Positions 34,338 through 38,747 of a stretch of DNA of 38,747 nt are shown here, piece by piece. The notes below the pieces were generated by a model. The model worked only from the letters and a program-made list of their open reading frames with translations. It had not been told where the DNA came from and did not search any database. Location: positions 1 through 38,747 of the forward strand of contig NEEC01000167.1 in assembly GCA_002189035.1 (NCBI GenBank), written 5' to 3'. This stretch comes from Utricularia gibba (lineage: Eukaryota > Streptophyta > Magnoliopsida > Lamiales > Lentibulariaceae). Numbering within the stretch: position 1 is the first letter of the stretch; every line of letters begins with the position of its first letter. Both the position numbers and the translations under genes were made by a program.

Positions 34338-37300
34338 CATGTGGGGTGCACGTGACATCGTAATTTAAACAAATGTCATTTTTTTAATCGATTTGCATCC
34401 AGTTGACCTCATGAGCCATACAGAATCGGGGTCAAGGACCAAGTTCCCAGCGAGACTGGCCGCCACAAAACGAGAAGCGGTTCCTTGAAAACCATGTAGG
34501 CAGCCCCGAAAACCGAACGATAATAAATACATCACTTTATTTGCCGGACTACAACTAAAAGCCAAAAAAGGTGCACCCAAGACAAGTATAAAGTAAGTTG
34601 TTGAAAAATCATGTGGGGTGCACGTGATATCGCAATTTAAACAAATGCAACATCATCGATTTGCATCCTTTTGTCCTCATGAGCCATAAAGAATCGCGGG
34701 CCCGGACCAAGTTCCTAGCGAGACTGGCCGCCACAAAACGAGAAGCTGTTCCTTGAAAAACCATGTAGGCAACACGGAAACCGAACGTTAATAAATACAT
34801 CACTTTCTTTGCCGGGCTACAACTTACTTTGGGCCAAGGCCTAAGCTGACTTTTTCCGGTTCCAAGTGCACCCAAAGACCGCCTCTCAGTATAAAGTAAG
34901 TTGTTAAAAATCATGTGGGGTGCACGTGACATCATAATTTAAACAAATGGATCATTTTTTTTAATCGATTTGCATCCAGTTGACCTCATGAGCCATACAG
35001 AATCGGGGTCAAGGACCAAGTTCCCAGCGAGACTGCCGCCAAAAACGAGAAGCGGTTCCTTGAAAAACCATGTAGGCAGCCCCGAAAACCGAACGATAAT
35101 AAATACATCACTTTATTTGCCGACTACAACTAACTCTCGCAAGCAAACCCTTTGTCCCGTTCCATGCACCCAAAGACCGCCTGCTCAAGTATAAGTAAGT
35201 TGTTGAAAAAATCATGTGGGGTGCACGTGATATCGCAATTTAAACAATGCAACATTGTATTCATCGATTTGCATCCTTTGTCCTCATGAGCCATAAAGAA
35301 TCGCACCAAGTTCCTAGCGAGACTGGCCGCCACAAAACGAGAAGCTGAAAAACATGTAGGCAAGAAAACCGAACGTTAATAAATACATCACTTTCTTTGC
35401 CGGGCTACAACTTACTTTGGCAAGGCCTAAGCTGACTTTTTCCGGTTCCAAGTGCCCCAAAGACCGCCTTCTCAAGTATAAAGTAAGTTGTTAAAAAAAT
35501 CATGTGGGGTGCACGTGACATCATAATTTAAACAAATGCATCATTTTTTTTAATCGATTTGCATCCAGTTGACCTCATGAGCCATACAGAATCGGGGTCA
35601 AGGACCAAGTTCCCAGCGAGACTGGCCGCCACAAAACGAGAAGCGTTCCTTGAAAAACCATGTAGGCAGCCCCGAAACCGAACGATAATAAATACATCAC
35701 TTTATTTGCCGGACTACAACTAACTCTCGGCAAGCCAAACCTTACCTTTGTCCCGTTCCAGGTGCACCCAAAGACCGCCTTCTCAAGTATAAAGTAAGTT
35801 GTTGAAAAAAATGTGGGGTGCACGTGATATCGCAATTTAAACAAATGCAACATTGTATTCATCGATTTGCATCCTTTTGTCCTCATGAGCCATAAAGAAT
35901 CGCGGCCCGGACCAAGTTCCTAGCGAGACTGGCCGCCACAAAAAGAAGCTGTTCCTTGAAAAACCATGTAGGCAACACCGAAAACCGAACGTTAATAAAT
36001 ACATCACTTTCTTTGCCGGGCTACAACTTACTTTGGGCCAAGGCCTAAGCTGAGGTTCCAAGTGCAAGACCGCCTCCTCAAGTATAAAGTATGTTGAAAA
36101 AATCATGTGGGGTGCACGTGACATCGTAATTTAAACAAATGCATCATTTTTTTTAATCGATTTGCATCCAGTTGACCTCATGAGCCATACAGAATCGGGG
36201 TCAAGGACCAAGTTCCCAGCGAGACTGGCCGCCACAAAACGAGAAGCGGTTCCTTGAAAAACCATGTAGGCAGCCCCCGAAAACCGAACGATAATAAATA
36301 CATCACTTTATTTGCCGGACTACAACTAACTCTCGGGCAAGCCAAACCTTACCTTTGTCCCGTTCCAGGTGCACCCAAAGACCGCCTCTCAAGTATAAAG
36401 TAAGTTGTTGAAAAATCATGTGGGGTGCACGTGATATCGCAATTTAAACAAATGCAACATTGTATTCATCGATTTGCATCCTTTTGTCCTCATGAGCCAT
36501 AAAGAATCGCGGGCCCGGACCAAGTTCCTAGCGAGACTGGCCGCCACAAAACGAGAAGCTGTTCCTTGAAAAACCATGTAGGCAACACCGAAAACCGAAC
36601 GTTAATAAATACATCACTTTCTTTGCCGGGCTACAACTTACTTTGGGCCAAGGCTAAGCTGACTTTTTCCGGTTCCAAGTGCACCAAAGACCGCTTCTCA
36701 AGTATAAAGTAAGTTGTTGAAAAAATCATGTGGGGTGCACGTGACATCATAATTTAAACAAATGGATCATTTTTAATCGATTTGCATCCAGTTGACCTCA
36801 TGAGCCATACAGAATCGGGGTCAAGGACCAAGTTCCCAGCGAGACTGGCCGCCAAAACGAGAAGCGGTTCCTTGAAAAACCATGTAGGCAGCCCCCGAAA
36901 ACCGAACGATAATAATACATCACTTTATTTGCCGACTACAACTAACTTTGCAAGCCAAACCTTACTTTGTCCCGTTCCAGGTGCACCCAAAGACCGCCTC
37001 TCAAGTATAAAGTAAGTTGTTGAAAAAATCATGTGGGTGCACGTGATATCGCAATTTAAACAAATGCAACATTGTATTCATCGATTTGCATCCTTTTTCC
37101 TCATGAGCCATAAAGAATCGACCAAGTTCCTAGCGAGACTGGCCGCCACAAAACGAGAAGCTGTTCCTTGAAAAACCATGTAGGCAACACCGAAAACCGA
37201 ACGTTAATAAATACATCACTTTCTTTGCCGGGCTACAACTTACTTTGGGCAAGCCTAAGCTGACCTTTTTCCGGTTCCAAGTGCACCCAAGACCGCCTCC

Positions 37301-38747
37301 TCATGTATAAAGTAAGTTGTTAAAAAATCATGTGGGGTGCACGTGACATCGTAATTTAAACAAATGGATTTGCATCCAGTTGACCTCATGAGCCATACAG
37401 AATCGGGGTCAAGGACCAAGTTCCCAGCGAGACTGGCCGCCACAAAACGAGAAGCGGTTCCTTGAAAAACCATGTAGGCAGCCCCGAAAACCGAACGATA
37501 ATAAAACATCACTTTATTTACTACAACTAACTCTTGCAAGCCAAACCTTACCTTTGTCCGTTCCAGGTGCACCCAAGACCGCCTCTCAAGTATAAAGTAA
37601 GTTGTTGAAAAAATCATGTGGGGTGCACGTGATATCGCAATTTAAACAAATGCAACATTGTATTCATCGATTTGCATCCTTTTGTCCTCATGAGCCATAA
37701 AGAATCGCGGCCCGGACCAAGTTCCTAGCGAGACTGGCCGCCACAAAACGAGAAGCTGTTCCTTGAAAAACCATGTAGGCAACACCGAAAACGAACGTTA
37801 ATAAAACATCACTTTCTTTGCCGGGCTACAACTTACTTTGGGCCAAGGCCTAAGCTGACTTTCCGGTTCAAGTGCACCCAAAGACCGCCTTCTCATGTAT
37901 AAAGTAAGTTTTAAAAAATCATGTGGGTGCACGTGACATCATAATTTAAACAAATGATCATTTTTTTTAATCGATTTGCATCCAGTTGACCTCATGAGCC
38001 ATACAGAATCGGGGTCAAGGACCAAGTTCCCAGCGAGACTGGCCGCCACAAAACGAGAAGCGGTTCCTTGAAAAACCATGTAGGCAGCCCCCGAAACCGA
38101 ACGATAATAAATACATCACTTTATTTCCGACTACAACTAACTCTCGGTGCAAGCCAAACCTTACCTTTGTCCCGTTCCAGGTGCACCCAAAGACCGCCTG
38201 CTCAAGTATAAAGTAAGTTGTTGAAAAAATCATGTGGGGTGCACGTGATATCGCAATTTAAACAAATGCAACATTGTATTCATCGATTTGCATCCTTTTG
38301 TCCTCATGAGCCATAAAGAATCGCGGGCCCGGACCAAGTTCCTAGCGAGACTGGCCGCCACAAAACGAGAAGCTGTTCCTTGAAAATGTAGGCAACACCG
38401 CCGAACGTTAATAAATACATCACTTTCTTTGCCGGGCTACAACTTACTTTGGGCCAAGGCCTAAGCTGATCTTTTTCCGGTTCCAAGTGCACCCAAAGAC
38501 CGCCTTCTCAAGTATAAAGTAAGTTGTTGAAAAAATCATGTGGGGTGCACGTGACATCATAATTTAAACAAATGGATCATTTTTTTTAATCGATTTGCAT
38601 CCAGTTGACCTCATGAGCCATACAGAATCGGGGTCAAGGACCAAGTTCCCAGCGAGACTGGCCGCCACAAAACGAGAAGCGGTTCCTTGAAAAACCATGT
38701 AGGCAGCCCCCGAAAACCGAACGATAATAAATACATCACTTTTTGCC
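34338..38747 (+). repeat. Regular order but indel-rich block, running off the window
   Basis: A starts: 34338, 34912, 35501, 36104, 36727, 37329, 37920, 38537. B starts: 34610, 35213, about 35811, 36417, 37030, 37615, 38231. A-B order is strict, but lengths fall to 272-313 because of scattered small losses. Examples are AAAAAAATGTGGGG at 35805 (TC lost), GAAGCTGAAAAACATG at 35341, CCGAAAACGAACG-type dropouts at 37790, ATAAAACATC at 37803, and ATGGATTTGCATCC at 37363 (T tract and ATCGAT removed). The final A is cut by the window edge at 211 bp. Confidence 0.9.

Larger units (their letters stand above)
1..38747 (+). repeat. Satellite DNA array, A-B dimer of about 624 bp
   Basis: The entire window is head-to-tail copies of one repeat in one orientation. 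Anchoring on CATGTGGGGTGCACGTGA gives about 129 units. Most are 303-316 bp, with a full-length form of 314-316 bp. Two monomer types, roughly 85% identical by eye, alternate: A (CACGTGAC, CATCCAGTTGACC, GAAGCGGTTCC, GGCAGCCCC) and B (CACGTGATATCGC, CATCCTTTTGTCC, GAAGCTGTTCC, GGCAACACC). The B core, from CCGGACCAAGTTCC to AAGGCCTAAGCTGA, is almost invariant across the window, while the last 80 bases of A vary in length. No unique sequence longer than a few tens of bases interrupts the array, and no inverted copy was seen. Such arrays are typical of eukaryotic constitutive heterochromatin. The family is not one I recognise, so chromosome position and taxon are undetermined. Confidence 0.97.

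Noticed and set aside
785-38492. Dozens of short open frames of 60-127 codons, mostly on the minus strand, with recurring peptides
   Set aside because: They are the same frame of the A or B monomer read again and again. The peptide changes or breaks with each small indel, there is no start or ribosome context of their own, and none resembles a known protein. They are by-products of the repeat.
1-38747. CRISPR array
   Set aside because: The repeat unit is about 310 bp with no short repeat and unique spacer pattern. All of the unit is repeated.
1-38747. Ribosomal spacer, 5S rDNA, tRNA or snRNA tandem cluster
   Set aside because: No rRNA or snRNA core was recognised. GGTTCCAAGTGC resembles a tRNA B box only loosely, and no A box or cloverleaf is present at the right distance.
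1-38747. Transposon, LTR or helitron-derived array
   Set aside because: No terminal inverted repeats, LTR signatures, target duplications or coding remnants were seen at unit boundaries.
1-38747. Inverted or palindromic array organisation
   Set aside because: All anchors found (CATGTGGGG, TTTGCATCC, GACTGGCCGCC) read in the same direction. I found no reversed unit.
1-38747. Telomeric repeats or an array boundary
   Set aside because: No telomere-type short tandem repeats and no unique sequence at either end. The window is cut inside monomers on both sides.

Overview
The whole 38.7 kb window is one uninterrupted satellite-DNA array in a single orientation. I see no protein gene, RNA gene, transposon or unique flank. 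I tracked about 129 whole or broken monomers of about 310 bp. They are anchored on the block CATGTGGGGTGCACGTGA and alternate between two types. Type A has CACGTGAC, an oligo-T tract and CATCCAGTTGACC. Type B has CACGTGATATCGC, CATCCTTTTGTCC and CGGGCCCG. The working repeat is therefore an A-B dimer of about 624 bp. Such an array points to eukaryotic heterochromatin (centromeric, pericentromeric, subtelomeric or sex-linked). I do not recognise the family and cannot name the taxon.

The main structural result is a nested hierarchy. (1) Each monomer of about 314 bp looks like an old duplication of a unit of about 157 bp. Its two halves share TTGAAAAA-YCATGTRGG at the start and AAAT(G/A)SATCA-T-rich about 33 bases later, in the same register. 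(2) Diverged A and B monomers form the dimer of about 624 bp. (3) A monomers fall into three haplotypes (a1, a2, a3) that, in part of the left arm, recur as a three-dimer cycle of about 1.87 kb. (4) On the scale of the window, a1 is common at 0.7-10.6 kb and 28-37.6 kb, while the middle (about 13-24.5 kb) is almost purely a3.

Layout: 1-66 is the end of a B monomer. 67-10890 is a fairly regular A-B array with one phase break (A-A) at 5649-5947. 10891-12522 contains two scrambled patches. 12523-20225 is regular and most uniform at 15.9-20.2 kb. 20226-23279 and 24537-29760 contain clusters of truncated, fused or scrambled units between clean stretches. 29723-34337 is regular. 34338-38747 keeps strict A-B order but shows many single-base losses and small deletions. 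The window ends inside an A monomer.

Nothing here encodes a pathway. Plausible functional elements are short DNA motifs repeated once per monomer. They are an E-box (CACGTGAY, also matching the yeast CDEI consensus read on the other strand), an exact octamer ATTTGCAT, and, in A only, a weak CENP-B-box-like TTCG...CGGGG. Their binding in this organism is conjecture. Many small indels lie in homopolymers or in the A tail, so assembly or long-read consensus error must be separated from biology.
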